Positions 1 to 9,400 of a stretch of DNA of 32,197 nucleotides are shown piece by piece. How positions within the stretch are numbered: position 1 is the stretch's first letter; each line of letters starts with the position of its first letter. Both the position numbers and the translations under genes were made by a program. Below the pieces are notes generated by a model that did not search any database, was not told the origin of the DNA, and was given only the letters and a program-made list of their open reading frames with translations. The DNA lies in NCBI GenBank assembly GCA_903835005.1, contig CAILLK010000023.1, positions 1 through 32,197 on the forward strand. The letters are read 5' to 3'. This DNA is from an uncultured Bacteroidota bacterium. Its GTDB lineage: Bacteria > Bacteroidota > Bacteroidia > Chitinophagales > Chitinophagaceae.

Positions 1-42
1 AGGATCGAATTAAAAGGAAACTCAAGACGAATAAAAAAATAA
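1..42 (+). CDS. istB: IstB-like transposition helper ATPase, C-terminal end (partial)
   Basis: The first 13 codons of the window read RIELKGNSRRIKK and end at TAA (40-42). The sequence RIELKGxSxRKK is the usual C-terminus of IS21 IstB proteins in Bacteroidota, the AAA+ ATPase that helps the IstA transposase. The body of the gene lies left of the window. The call depends on this short tail together with the IS21-like end repeats 50 bp downstream. Confidence 0.6.
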   Translation, partial: RIELKGNSRRIKK

Positions 43-91
43 GTACCTTAGCCATATCATTAAGCTCTTTCATTTATTGCCCAACTAAGGG

Positions 92-135
92 GTGGGTCAA
101 CATGACCGGAATAGTGGGTCAACATGGCCGGAATA
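92..135 (+). repeat. Two adjacent 22-bp IS21 terminal repeats
   Basis: Copies at 92-113 and 114-135 lie directly next to each other and differ at one base (catgacc versus catggcc). They are probably transposase (IstA) binding sites at the right end of the element. Confidence 0.75.
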
Positions 136-139
136 TACA

Positions 140-266
140 ATTTATTTATTCCAATGTGATTGCTGATAAAACCAATTATTTCAGGGATTCGCATGTGATA
201 AAGAGGATAGTGAAACTGGCGGGTGGGAAGGTTAGTAAAGCTAAGTATAAAAAGATATGGAATTGA
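140..266 (+). pseudogene. Orphan coding tail cut by the IS21 insertion (unrecognised)
   Basis: An open frame runs from the IS end to a TGA at 264-266 and encodes about 41 residues of ordinary-looking composition, including DKTNYFRDSHVIKRIVKLAG and a lysine-rich end. It has no start codon of its own in good context. It begins exactly where the IS ends, so the simplest reading is the C-terminus of a gene split by the insertion. I do not recognise the family, and chance openness over about 125 bp cannot be excluded. Confidence 0.3.
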
Positions 267-306
267 AATGTTTTATTCAATCAATTAGGCTAGTGAATAA
301 ATGAAT

Positions 307-2145
307 TTATAAATATTCCTTCCAATCAATGGAAGTCGTAGAAAATGGGAAATTTCCATCATGGTCTATTCCCAATTCAATGGATATATTTTTAAAATAC
401 GATTCCATTTTCTTTGTGGAAGGTTCAATTTCAAATTGTTTTGACTCTTGCAAATACCAATCTCTTGTTTTTGAAATAAATTTTTGAAAGAAAGTTTGTA
501 AATCTTCTGTAATCGTTGGACTAGCCATTTTTAATAAAGTGGTTGAATAATCATTTCTATAGCTCCATTTTTTATCATTTTGATAATAATAAATTAAAGC
601 AAGGTAATATGCATTGTGTTTTATTATTGGTTTACTAAAAATATATTGCGTGTTATTATTTTCTATGTGTGTAGGGATTTTTAAGTAGTTTGCAAGACCT
701 CTTTTTATACATTTCAAGAAATTGTAACACCAAACTATATCTTTCATTTTATTGGGGATTTTTTTATCAAAAATTAAATCGTGATTTTTCTTATTTATAA
801 ATATTTCTGAAGGTTTTGCAGACCATTGCAAATTTTTACTTGCAATTGCTATTATTTGCCCTAATTCTGACAACGGAATGAAAGTGCCATTTGTATTTTG
901 AAATAACCTTGCAGTGTCAGGGTATTTCATAACAGTATCAAATTTTCCCTTTTGTCTCTCATAAAATATTCCAACTTCTTTTAAATTTAACTCAATTGCA
1001 TTGTGGATTGGTTCATTTGAAAATAACTGCCAATTCTCTATTGGATTTTGTCTATTATTTGCATTGGTAATCTCCTTGAGTTCTTCATCATTAACGCCAA
1101 CTACTACTTTTGCAATAACTTGTATTTCTTTAAAAAGTTTTAGTTTTTCTTTCTTTTCTTCACTTTCTTTTTCTTTTTCTAGTTGTTTTAAAAAATGGTT
1201 TGATATTGTGATCGTTTGACATCCATTAATAACGCTAGGTGATTCTAAAGAAAAAATGTTATTGTTCTCCTGATTACTTCCAGATGCGGAAATCGTTACT
1301 CCAATATGATAAAATGGAAATATATTGGGACTTATTTTCCCAGTTGTTATTTGTTCAAGAGTAGATTCTAATGGATTTACAAGTCTATCTTTTGCTTCCT
1401 TGTAATTGAGCAATGATAATCTTACATTTTTGTCGAATAAAACATCCCCTCTTTGACGATATAGCTCTACTAAACTATAAAGTGATACATAACTTAAATG
1501 AAGTTGTGAGTTTTTTCTTAAATTAATTGTTGCATCATTGAACTTTGTTAGTTCATACTGCTTTATCAATCTAGGCAATGAATTTTCTAGGCAATAACTA
1601 TTTGCATCGATAATAATTTTCCCTTTTAGTACAGTAGTAATATATTTATTTAAATTTTGCTTCGCTAAATCATTGCACAAATCATTAAATTCTGTTTCAT
1701 CTTCTATCTCGTTTTTGTCAAATAGTGAAATAAGGACGAAGTGAAGCTTTTTTAATTTTATTTTAATGTTTGGAAGGGATTTATACAGCCCCCATAGCAT
1801 ATGGTTATCATTTGGTATTTTTTCAACTTCACCATCAACAATTACAGATTCAATCCAATCTGTACTTCTCCTTAAATCATTTAATCCTCTTAATGCAAGA
1901 TTTTTACTTTCACTCAATTTGCTTTGATAAATGAACAACTCATTTGTTTCATCATCAAAAAACCACCCATCAATACCTTTGTCATTATTCCCCCTTGAAC
2001 TTTGATCTGTAGCAGCACTCAAATCAATCCCATGGAAATTCATTAAATGTATTGTGGTAATAATATTTTCATCGCTTGCGTCATTAATACTATAATTTAT
2101 TCTAAATCGTTTTATTGCTTCTAAGCATTTGTCCTTTTTTATCAT
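307..2145 (-). CDS. AIPR-family anti-phage protein with N-terminal nuclease motif
   Basis: This 612-residue protein matches the AIPR family (named for abortive phage infection). The diagnostic centre is visible: LFDKNVR at 237-243, INGCQT at 306-311 and TNANNRQNPI at 360-369. Residues 55-79 read DKGIDGWFFDDETNELFIYQ followed by SK, giving D59 and Q74-x-K76. That is the D...(E/Q)xK arrangement of PD-(D/E)XK (Mrr-like) nucleases, so DNA cleavage is a plausible activity; this is inference. A Lys/Glu-rich charged stretch at 322-341 looks like a helical linker. The gene is strikingly AT-rich compared with prfC next door and sits beside an IS21 end, both signs of horizontal acquisition. No methyltransferase or helicase partner is visible on its right; a partner could lie left of the window. 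The start is ATG at 2145 in an A-rich context without a Shine-Dalgarno sequence. Confidence 0.8.
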   Translation of the reverse strand: MIKKDKCLEAIKRFRINYSINDASDENIITTIHLMNFHGIDLSAATDQSSRGNNDKGIDGWFFDDETNELFIYQSKLSESKNLALRGLNDLRRSTDWIESVIVDGEVEKIPNDNHMLWGLYKSLPNIKIKLKKLHFVLISLFDKNEIEDETEFNDLCNDLAKQNLNKYITTVLKGKIIIDANSYCLENSLPRLIKQYELTKFNDATINLRKNSQLHLSYVSLYSLVELYRQRGDVLFDKNVRLSLLNYKEAKDRLVNPLESTLEQITTGKISPNIFPFYHIGVTISASGSNQENNNIFSLESPSVINGCQTITISNHFLKQLEKEKESEEKKEKLKLFKEIQVIAKVVVGVNDEELKEITNANNRQNPIENWQLFSNEPIHNAIELNLKEVGIFYERQKGKFDTVMKYPDTARLFQNTNGTFIPLSELGQIIAIASKNLQWSAKPSEIFINKKNHDLIFDKKIPNKMKDIVWCYNFLKCIKRGLANYLKIPTHIENNNTQYIFSKPIIKHNAYYLALIYYYQNDKKWSYRNDYSTTLLKMASPTITEDLQTFFQKFISKTRDWYLQESKQFEIEPSTKKMESYFKNISIELGIDHDGNFPFSTTSIDWKEYL

Positions 2146-2282
2146 AATTTTTAATTAATGCTAAATAACTGTATAATAATCATGCATTTTGGGATTGTTC
2201 TTGTATTAAATGGTATTTTAAACGTTAAAGATAAGAAATATTACGGTTGCTAAAATCATTAGCTTTTGAAAAAATCCAAAAG

Positions 2283-2310
2283 TTTAAACTTCCTTTTCTC
2301 CGTACCTTTG
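2283..2310 (+). promoter_or_regulatory. Bacteroidota-type promoter of prfC
   Basis: TACCTTTG at 2303-2310 is a full match to the -7 element TAnnTTTG. A weak TTTA (2283-2286) lies 16 bp upstream in place of the -33 TTTG. Predicted transcription start is near 2316, giving a leader of about 58 nt before the ATG at 2374. Confidence 0.5.
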
Positions 2311-2373
2311 CACACTTTTAATAATCTGATGAGTCTTTAGACTATATACTAACGACTGTCTACTCCATAAATA

Positions 2374-3960
2374 ATGAACGAAAAAGAAATAGCTCAGCGC
2401 AGGACATTTGCCATTATATCGCACCCGGATGCGGGTAAGACAACGCTTACGGAGAAGTTGCTGCTGTTTGGCGGGGCTATTCAGGTGGCTGGTGCCGTAA
2501 AGAGCAATAAGATAAAGAAACATGCTACCAGCGACTTTATGGAAATAGAGCGCCAGAGGGGTATCAGTGTGGCTACTTCTGTAATGAGTTTTGAGTACAA
2601 TAAATCGCTCATCAATCTGCTGGATACGCCGGGGCATAAGGACTTTGCCGAAGATACTTACCGCACTTTGACTGCGGTGGACAGCGTAATACTGGTTATA
2701 GACAGTGTGAACGGGGTAGAAGAGCAGACCCGCAAACTAGTGGAGGTTTGCCGGATGCGCGATACGCCGGTTATCGTCTTTGTAAACAAGCTGGATAGGG
2801 ATGGTAAATTCCCTTTCGACCTGATGGATGAAATTGAGAAGGAACTGAAGTTGTCATTGCATCCGCTGTCCTGGCCTATCAATATGGGTAAGGAATTCAA
2901 GGGAGTGTATGACCTTTACGACAGCAGCCTGAACCTGTTTACAGCCAGTCAGAAATCAACTGAAGAAAACAGCATACCGATTGATGATCTGAGCGACCCG
3001 TTGCTGGATGACAAGATAGGCGAGCGTGATGCCAAACAGTTGAGGGAAGATGTAGAATTACTGCAGGGCGTATATGGTGAGTTGGACACAGAGAGTTATC
3101 TGAAGGGTAAGATAGCTCCGGTATTCTTTGGAAGTGCTGTGAATAACTTCGGGGTGAAGGAATTGCTGGATACCTTTATCCGCATAGCGCCCCAGCCGCA
3201 GGGCCGCGATACCGATAAACGTTATGTGGCACCGGGAGAAGAAAAATTTACAGGCTTTGTATTTAAGATACATGCCAACCTTGATCCCCGTCACAGAGAC
3301 AGGATTGCATTTTTGAGGGTATGTTCGGGCAGGTTTGCTCGCAATACTTATTACAAACATACCCGTCTTGATAAAGAGGTACGGTTTAGTAACCCATACT
3401 CATTTATGGCAAGGGAAAAGGATGTGATAGAAGAGGCTTTTCCGGGAGACGTGGTCGGATTGTTTGATACCGGTACATTTAAGATCGGCGATACGCTTAC
3501 TGAGGGCGAGCAACTACAATTTACCGGCATACCTACCTTCTCTCCTGAGTTGTTTAAGGAACTGGTGAATAAAGACCCTATGAAGACCAAACAACTCGAG
3601 AAGGGCATCAGGCAGTTGACCGATGAGGGTGTGGCGCAGTTATTCACCCAACATGGTGGCCATAGGAAGATAATTGGTTGCGTAGGCGATCTGCAGTTTG
3701 AGGTGATACAATACCGCCTGCTGCAGGAGTATGGCGCGGCTTGCAGCTTTGTGCCGCTGGCTTTTTATAAAGCCTGCTGGATTACCGGTGATAAAAAGGC
3801 TGTGGAGGATTTTGCCCGCTTTAAGCAGAACAATATTATGGAAGATAAGGACGGTAACCTCGTGTATCTGGCGCAGAGCGAATGGTTTCTGAATACCGAA
3901 CGGCAGAATAACCCGGCCGTTGAGTTTCATTTTACATCAGAGTTTAAGACAGCGAGATAG
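2374..3960 (+). CDS. prfC: Peptide chain release factor 3 (RF3)
   Basis: This 528-residue translational GTPase is full length for RF3, which recycles RF1/RF2 from the ribosome after peptide release. GTPase motifs are intact: G1 SHPDAGKT (16-23), G3 DTPGH (84-88) and G4 NKLD (138-141). The segment [13 protein letters not shown] (58-70) includes the switch I threonine. The C-terminal half carries the RF3-specific domains II and III, with [12 protein letters not shown] as a recognisable RF3 segment. It is a normal housekeeping gene with much higher GC than the AIPR gene it diverges from. No terminator hairpin follows; the gap to the next gene holds a short tandem repeat instead. Confidence 0.97.
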   Translation: MNEKEIAQRRTFAIISHPDAGKTTLTEKLLLFGGAIQVAGAVKSNKIKKHATSDFMEIERQRGISVATSVMSFEYNKSLINLLDTPGHKDFAEDTYRTLTAVDSVILVIDSVNGVEEQTRKLVEVCRMRDTPVIVFVNKLDRDGKFPFDLMDEIEKELKLSLHPLSWPINMGKEFKGVYDLYDSSLNLFTASQKSTEENSIPIDDLSDPLLDDKIGERDAKQLREDVELLQGVYGELDTESYLKGKIAPVFFGSAVNNFGVKELLDTFIRIAPQPQGRDTDKRYVAPGEEKFTGFVFKIHANLDPRHRDRIAFLRVCSGRFARNTYYKHTRLDKEVRFSNPYSFMAREKDVIEEAFPGDVVGLFDTGTFKIGDTLTEGEQLQFTGIPTFSPELFKELVNKDPMKTKQLEKGIRQLTDEGVAQLFTQHGGHRKIIGCVGDLQFEVIQYRLLQEYGAACSFVPLAFYKACWITGDKKAVEDFARFKQNNIMEDKDGNLVYLAQSEWFLNTERQNNPAVEFHFTSEFKTAR

Positions 3961-3966
3961 AGTGAG

Positions 3967-4003
3967 GTTGATAAGCTGAGGAGTTGATAAGTTGAAACGT
4001 TGA
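3967..4003 (+). repeat. 16-bp tandem repeat (GTTGATAAG units)
   Basis: GTTGATAAG recurs at 3967-3975 and 3983-3991 with a 16-bp period, and a third partial copy GTTGA is at 3999-4003. It begins seven bases after the prfC stop codon. It looks like a degenerate minisatellite; there is no coding or hairpin signal. Confidence 0.6.
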
Positions 4004-4073
4004 GGCTAAGATAAATTTGATGAAGCCAATTGAAGTTTGAAATATTTTGAAAATGGAATGAAGCTAAATTTTG

Positions 4074-4081
4074 TAATTTTG
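4074..4081 (+). promoter_or_regulatory. -7 promoter element of the Uma2 gene
   Basis: TAATTTTG matches TAnnTTTG and is 19 bp upstream of the ATG at 4101. A TTTG at 4046-4049 is somewhat too far (24 bp) for an ideal -33 element. Confidence 0.4.
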
Positions 4082-4100
4082 AGTAAATAAGCAATGTAAT

Positions 4101-4706
4101 ATGCAATTTGCCGATCTGGATTTGAACAAGGTATATTCTTATGCTGATTACTTTAAGTGGCAGTTTGATGAGCGTGTGGAACTCATAAAGGGTAAAATTT
4201 TCAAAATTAGCCCTGCACCAAATCCTGTTCATCAGACTATTTCAGGGTATATTCATATTGAATTGGGCTATTTTCTTAAAAGGAAACAATGCCGGGTTTA
4301 TTCAGCTCCTTTTGATGTCAGGCTTCCTCAAAAAACAAATAATGACGAAGATATTTACACTGTATTGCAGCCTGATCTTTCTGTGATTTGTGATAAGTCA
4401 AAGATTGATAAAAAAGGGTGTATTGGAGCGCCGGATATGGTTGTTGAAATCCTCTATACAAGCAATAATACTAAAGATATTATTTATAAGTTTGAAGCTT
4501 ATGAACAGGCTGGTATTAAAGAGTATTGGGTTGTTTCTCAGGACCAGACTTTTGTTATTAATACACTCGTTAGCGGGAAATACGTTCCTTCCCGACAGAT
4601 GACAATTGGTGACACAGTTACATCGCCAATATTGCCTGGTTTTTCTCTTGATCTTAAAGATCTTTTTGAAAGTACAATTCCGGAAGAAGCGCGGAGCAGG
4701 GATTAG
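4101..4706 (+). CDS. Uma2-family (DUF820) PD-(D/E)XK endonuclease-like protein
   Basis: The 201 residues follow the Uma2 pattern closely. An N-terminal YSYADYFKW...RVELIKGKIFKISPAP...HQ segment (12-45) is followed by QPDLSVICD (90-98), GAPDMVVEIL (109-118), K130, and the AGIKEYWVV strand (137-145). D92, D112, E116 and K130 are candidates for the metal-binding nuclease centre of this fold. The usual SPST after VVEIL is replaced by YTSNN, a mild deviation. Biological roles of Uma2 proteins are mostly unknown. Many genomes carry families of them, some probably as mobile or defence-related nucleases. It is followed after 44 bp by a lipoprotein gene in the same direction. Confidence 0.9.
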   Translation: MQFADLDLNKVYSYADYFKWQFDERVELIKGKIFKISPAPNPVHQTISGYIHIELGYFLKRKQCRVYSAPFDVRLPQKTNNDEDIYTVLQPDLSVICDKSKIDKKGCIGAPDMVVEILYTSNNTKDIIYKFEAYEQAGIKEYWVVSQDQTFVINTLVSGKYVPSRQMTIGDTVTSPILPGFSLDLKDLFESTIPEEARSRD

Positions 4707-4750
4707 CCAGATTCTAATCAAAATTAAGTGGATGTCAAAATAAATTTTCG

Positions 4751-5788
4751 ATGATTAAGATTCTGAATATTATTTCTGTTGTTTCCTTTTCTTTTATCCT
4801 GATTATTATTTCTTCCTGCACTGGCAATTCCACTAAGGAGAATAATACAACCGCAAAAGATACAGTCACAGTAACCTGGCTAAACCCAAGGAAAGGGAAA
4901 ATTTGGGAGAAGGAAAATATTGTGAAGATACCGCTCACCGCTGTGGAGAATGGATTCATAGGGTCAGTAAAGTCGGTTAGTTACAAAGAATTTGAGTATC
5001 CAGATAAGGAAGGTGATACCTCAAAATCACTGGTAGACACCGGTTATAATGTATATGATAAGGCAGGGCACCTCGTAGACCAGAATGAATACTCTGATGA
5101 TAATGAACCTAAATGGCATTGCATTTATAAGTATGATGCTCAGAATAAACCCAATGAATGGGATCTGAACATTTATGATGATGAAATGGTTTCCCAAACC
5201 ACTTTTAAATATGATGCCAAAGGGAATAAAACGGAAGAAGTAACTACTGATACCAATAAGAAACTCATGGGCAAAATAAACTATAAGTATGATGATAGGG
5301 GTAATGTTATTGAAACATCCATTTTTGATAAGGATGGACAGTTGAAACAGGTGATCAGCTATCAGTACGACAAGAGAAATTTTCAGATGGCCTACTTTGA
5401 AAAAGGGCCTGATGGCGAAGTGTTTTCCAAACTGACCTGTGAATATGATGATAACGGAAACAAAACCGGAGGGGCCGATTACAGTTCGGATACGGATATG
5501 GAGAATAAATGGGTGCAGAAGAATGATGAAATGGGCCGGCGCATAGAAACCGATTATTTCCTGCCCGATGGTACCTTGCTGGAAAAGCGCACTATAAAAT
5601 ACGAGAACAATTTTCCCGTTGAATACAACACCTACAAAAGAGATGGCACCCTTGATGAACTGAAAAGTTACTCCTACAAAAATGAGTACGATAAAACCGG
5701 TAACATTATAAAGCAAACCGAGATAAGGTGGAAGGGCGGAAAACGGGTGCCTGCTACCTTCGCAGAATACGTAATTACTTACTACTGA
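4751..5788 (+). CDS. Lipoprotein with degenerate YD-like repeats
   Basis: This 345-residue protein is of unknown function. Residues 1-22 form a lipoprotein signal peptide with a hydrophobic run and lipobox ISSC, predicting lipidation at C23. From about residue 120 onward the sequence is a series of short beta repeats with the pattern YDxxGN followed by a charged strand, for example KYDAKGNKTEEV, KYDDRGNVIETS and EYDDNGNKTGG. These resemble the YD repeats of RHS and wall-associated proteins but are shorter and looser. The likely location is the cell envelope. The stop overlaps the convergent FMN reductase gene by 7 bp, leaving no room for a separate terminator. Confidence 0.8.
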   Translation: MIKILNIISVVSFSFILIIISSCTGNSTKENNTTAKDTVTVTWLNPRKGKIWEKENIVKIPLTAVENGFIGSVKSVSYKEFEYPDKEGDTSKSLVDTGYNVYDKAGHLVDQNEYSDDNEPKWHCIYKYDAQNKPNEWDLNIYDDEMVSQTTFKYDAKGNKTEEVTTDTNKKLMGKINYKYDDRGNVIETSIFDKDGQLKQVISYQYDKRNFQMAYFEKGPDGEVFSKLTCEYDDNGNKTGGADYSSDTDMENKWVQKNDEMGRRIETDYFLPDGTLLEKRTIKYENNFPVEYNTYKRDGTLDELKSYSYKNEYDKTGNIIKQTEIRWKGGKRVPATFAEYVITYY

Positions 5789-6333
5789 TCCTCGTTTTCC
5801 TTATTGCATATCAGAGAATAAAGCGCCAGTACCACATTCTTAATATCATTTAATGTGCCGGGATTATCAACGACTCCTGCTGAATTCATCTTGGACCGTA
5901 TAAAGGGCACAAGTAAAGTAGTATCCCGAGTAAGATTGGCCGATAAGGCCGTAAAGATCAATAGCAGGGCAGCATGTGCGTTTTGGCCACCGGTGGCAGC
6001 TGTTATTAACGCCAGGGGTTTGTTAACAAATTCGCCTGAAGACACAGTCCAGTCAAGTGCATTTTTGAGAGAGCCGGGCACACCAAATGCATATTCAGGC
6101 GAACATATCAGGATACCATCTGCCATTCTGAGCTGGTTCCTCAAATCAGTTACTTCAGTAGCCGGATCCTTGCTGTCATTGAAGTGCGGAAGGCTTCCCA
6201 GCCCTTCATAAATGCTTACTTTAACACCAGGTGGAAAATAGTTCAGTGCAGCATTGATCACTGCATTATTGCTCGAATTTGCCCTTAGGCTGCCTGAAAT
6301 GGCGAGGATGTTGATGGGCTGCCTGGTTTTCAC
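5782..6333 (-). CDS. NADPH-dependent FMN reductase family protein
   Basis: This 183-residue flavodoxin-fold protein reduces FMN or quinone-like substrates with NAD(P)H. The flavin phosphate-binding loop SGSLRANS lies at 13-20 and the family signature SPEYAFGVPGSLKNALDW at 78-95. Length and motif spacing fit the ArsH/ChrR/YieF type. The natural substrate cannot be told from sequence. The start codon appears to be GTG (the complement of 6331-6333 is GTG): the flavin motif begins only 13 residues in and no in-frame ATG precedes it. It converges on the upstream lipoprotein gene with overlapping stops. Confidence 0.9.
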   Translation of the reverse strand: MKTRQPINILAISGSLRANSSNNAVINAALNYFPPGVKVSIYEGLGSLPHFNDSKDPATEVTDLRNQLRMADGILICSPEYAFGVPGSLKNALDWTVSSGEFVNKPLALITAATGGQNAHAALLLIFTALSANLTRDTTLLVPFIRSKMNSAGVVDNPGTLNDIKNVVLALYSLICNKENEDQ

Positions 6334-6405
6334 TGATAAGGAAATTTAGATAAAAAAGATTGTTGAGCATGATATTGACAACTGCGAAATGAGGATGTCA
6401 GGCTG

Positions 6406-9400
6406 TTATCTTATCAGCATTACCTCACCCTTAAACGTTTTGGGTTTACCATCAGGCCTGGTAACCGTAATGTTGTAAAAATAGGTGCCGATATCCTGGT
6501 TTACGCCATGATACTTGCCATCCCATCCTGCTTCAACGTCCAGGCTGTTATGATACACCAGTTGCCCCCAGCGGTTGTATACAGTAAAATCGACCAGCTT
6601 GTCATATTTCACATTCACTATCCTGAAAATATCATTCTTACCATCTCCGTTAGGTGTGAATGCATTGGGTAGGTACTCATCAATATTGTCATCAATGGTC
6701 AGGCTTACATACGCCGTATCCGGGCATCCCCACGTATTCATACCTATAATGGAATAGACTGTTGAAACCTCCGGATTCGCAATCGGGCTGTCAATCTGCG
6801 GATTGCTTATAGTGCCATCATCGGGTAGCCACAAATAAAACTCTGCTCCGTCTGCATTCAGTTTTATGCTGCCGCCCAATGGCATCACCTGACTTTGGGT
6901 AACATTGGTCAATACTACTGAAGGATGAACAGAAATAATTTCAGCTACAGTAGTGGCGCAATTCTGGCGCTTTATGGTTAGTATAAACAACCCGGAATCA
7001 GCAGCCGAGACACTAGGTATTACAGGGTCTTGTTCTGAAGAGCTGTAACCATTTGGGCCCTGCCAATCCCAGGTGAGATTGGTGGCGCTGTCGGTGGCAT
7101 GAATGGACAATGTCTTCCCTGCACACACGGGGCTGTTGCTCCATACTACCGGAGCAGGTGGTGGCTGCGGGTCATATAATGTTACCGGCCCTGCAATATT
7201 CGAAAGGCAGGTAAATGAACTTACATAAATACTGCTGTAATACCCCTCTCTCAGCCCGGTTATTGTTATGTCGCCGGCTGTATCCGCTACCTTGGTCAGT
7301 GAGGCGCCTGTTCCGTTGAGTAAATAGCTTATGGAGTAAGATACACCCGGTGCAAGGCCTTCCAGTGTAATTGACCCATCCGATCCTGAACAGGTGGATG
7401 GATTTGCAGAGATGACTTTTAAAATGTCGGGTATCGGGTGCACAACAACTACTGTTGTAGCCGGTGCCGACACACAGGATAGTTTTGATACAGTAACCGT
7501 ATAAGTACCCGATTCCGTTACCGTCGAAGATACAATTTGCGGGTTTTGAAGCGTAGATGAATATCCTCCCGGGCCGGCCCAAAAATAAGTTACTCCGCCT
7601 GTGGCATCAGTTGCTGTAAATTTAATAGTTGATCCTGCGCAGATGGGTGTGTTGTTCATCACCACCGGTGTAGCAGGTGAAGGTGGCATAGATAAAACAA
7701 CAGGACCGGCAATGATGTTGGATGTGCAACCAAGTAATGTAGTAACATTGAAATTACTATACGCACCTGCTGCAAGGCCGGTGATATTTATATTCCCCGA
7801 TCCATCGGCCGTAAGGCTAACACTAACAGGCAGGCTTCCCAAAGTATAATGAACAGTAAAACTCTCGCCCGGTGTTAAGCCAGTCAGAGTTATTGAGCCA
7901 TCATTGTTGATACAGGTAGTGGGATTGGTAAAGCTGTAATCACTGATAACAGGTGTAGGATTTATGGTAACGCTCGCAGTTACAAAGCATCCGGCTGAGG
8001 TTATATAAGTGATAACCGCATTGCCCGATGCAACCCCCGATAGCAGGCCGGATGCCATACCCACTGCAGCTGAGGCAGGATAAGTACTGTTCCATGTTCC
8101 GCCAGGCAGTGTGTCAGTTAATAGTGATGTGGAGCCCACACATAATATGGTTGTTCCTGCGATAGGAGAAGGTAGTGCATTTATAGTTACTTGCCGTGCC
8201 ACAAAGCAGCCTGCGGGTGTTGTATATTTAATATAAGAGGTGCCCGGTAAAACCCCTGAAACCACCCCTGTCGTTCCCACTGTTGCTATTGCCGGTGAAG
8301 CACTGCTCCACGTGCCACCCGCAGTTGCATCAGATAAGTTGCTGGTCGATCCCTGGCAAAAGATTGCTATGCCGGTAATAGATAGAGGTAAAGGATTGAT
8401 TGTGGTTACTGCGCTTACAAGGCATCCTGCTGTTGTGGTATAGGATACAGATGCAGTACCCAGGGTTACCCCTGTCAGTACGCCTGTTGCAGAGCCTATG
8501 GTGGCTACTGCTGTGTTGCCGCTGCTCCATGTGCCGCCGGGGAATGAATTGCTTAATGATGTAGTACTACCCAGGCAAACACCCAGCGCCCCGATAATAG
8601 CTGAAGGCAGCGGATTTACGGTAACATTGAAATTGGCTATACAGCCAAGGCTGGATATAAACTGAATGGTAGTGGTACCAGCCAGAACTCCGGTTACTGT
8701 TCCGGTCAGGGGTAATACACTTGCTACTGATGGCAACAGGCTGTTCCATGAACCGCCGCCTGTTGTTGTGTTACTCAAGGTTATACTGCTGCCGGCACAC
8801 ACTGTATGGTTGCCTGTGGTTGCTTCCAGCGGATTGACAGTAATTGTAGTAAGTGCATTGCAGCTCGCCGCAGTTGTATAACTGATGTTTACAGTCCCCG
8901 CAGCTACACCACTTATTACACCGGTAAGAGGCCCTGCCAGAGCTATTGTTATGTCGGAAGAAGACCAGGTGCCTCCGGGTGTGGCATCACTGAGTATAAT
9001 GCTGCTGCCCTGGCATACAGAGGTTAATCCGGTTATGGGCTGATCAGGATTAACTGTTACAATAATTGTTGCGACACATCCGCTGGGTTTGGTATAACTG
9101 ATCGTACTAACACCCCCGCTAACGCCGGTAACAATACCGGTTGCAACGCCTGCTGTGGCAACAGCAGGGCTCAGGCTGCTCCATGTTCCTCCGGTTGACG
9201 GATAACTTAATAGTGTTGTGCTGCCCTGGCAGACCGTGGTTGTGCCAGTTATGGAAACTACAGGATCAACAGTGACAGGTATTGTGGCAAAGCAGCCATC
9301 GGGTAGTGTATAGGTAATCGTTATTGTGCCTGCTCCGACTCCCGTTACAACGCCTGTTACTGACCCTACAGTGGCTACTGTAGCATCACTGCTTATCCAG

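Larger units (their letters stand above)
1..139 (+). mobile_element. Right end of an IS21-family insertion sequence
   Basis: Only the 3' end of the element is in the window. It contains the last codons of an IstB-like ATPase, about 50 bp of non-coding DNA, then two 22-bp direct repeats whose shared core is gtgggtcaacatg followed by accggaata or gccggaata, and it stops at a CA dinucleotide at 138-139. Multiple ~20-bp terminal repeats beginning GTGGGTCAA and ending CCGGAATA are familiar from IS21 elements of Bacteroidota, and IS21 elements end in CA. The istA gene and the left end lie outside the window, so completeness and activity cannot be judged. Confidence 0.7.

Noticed and set aside
1001..1219. 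72-codon plus-strand frame rich in Ser and Phe
   Set aside because: It is antisense to the AIPR gene across its Lys/Glu-rich linker; the composition is explained by the complement.
5027..5716. 229-codon hydrophobic minus-strand frame that looks like a membrane protein
   Set aside because: It is antisense to the well-supported YD-like lipoprotein gene; its hydrophobicity is the complement of Asp/Lys/Asn-rich codons.
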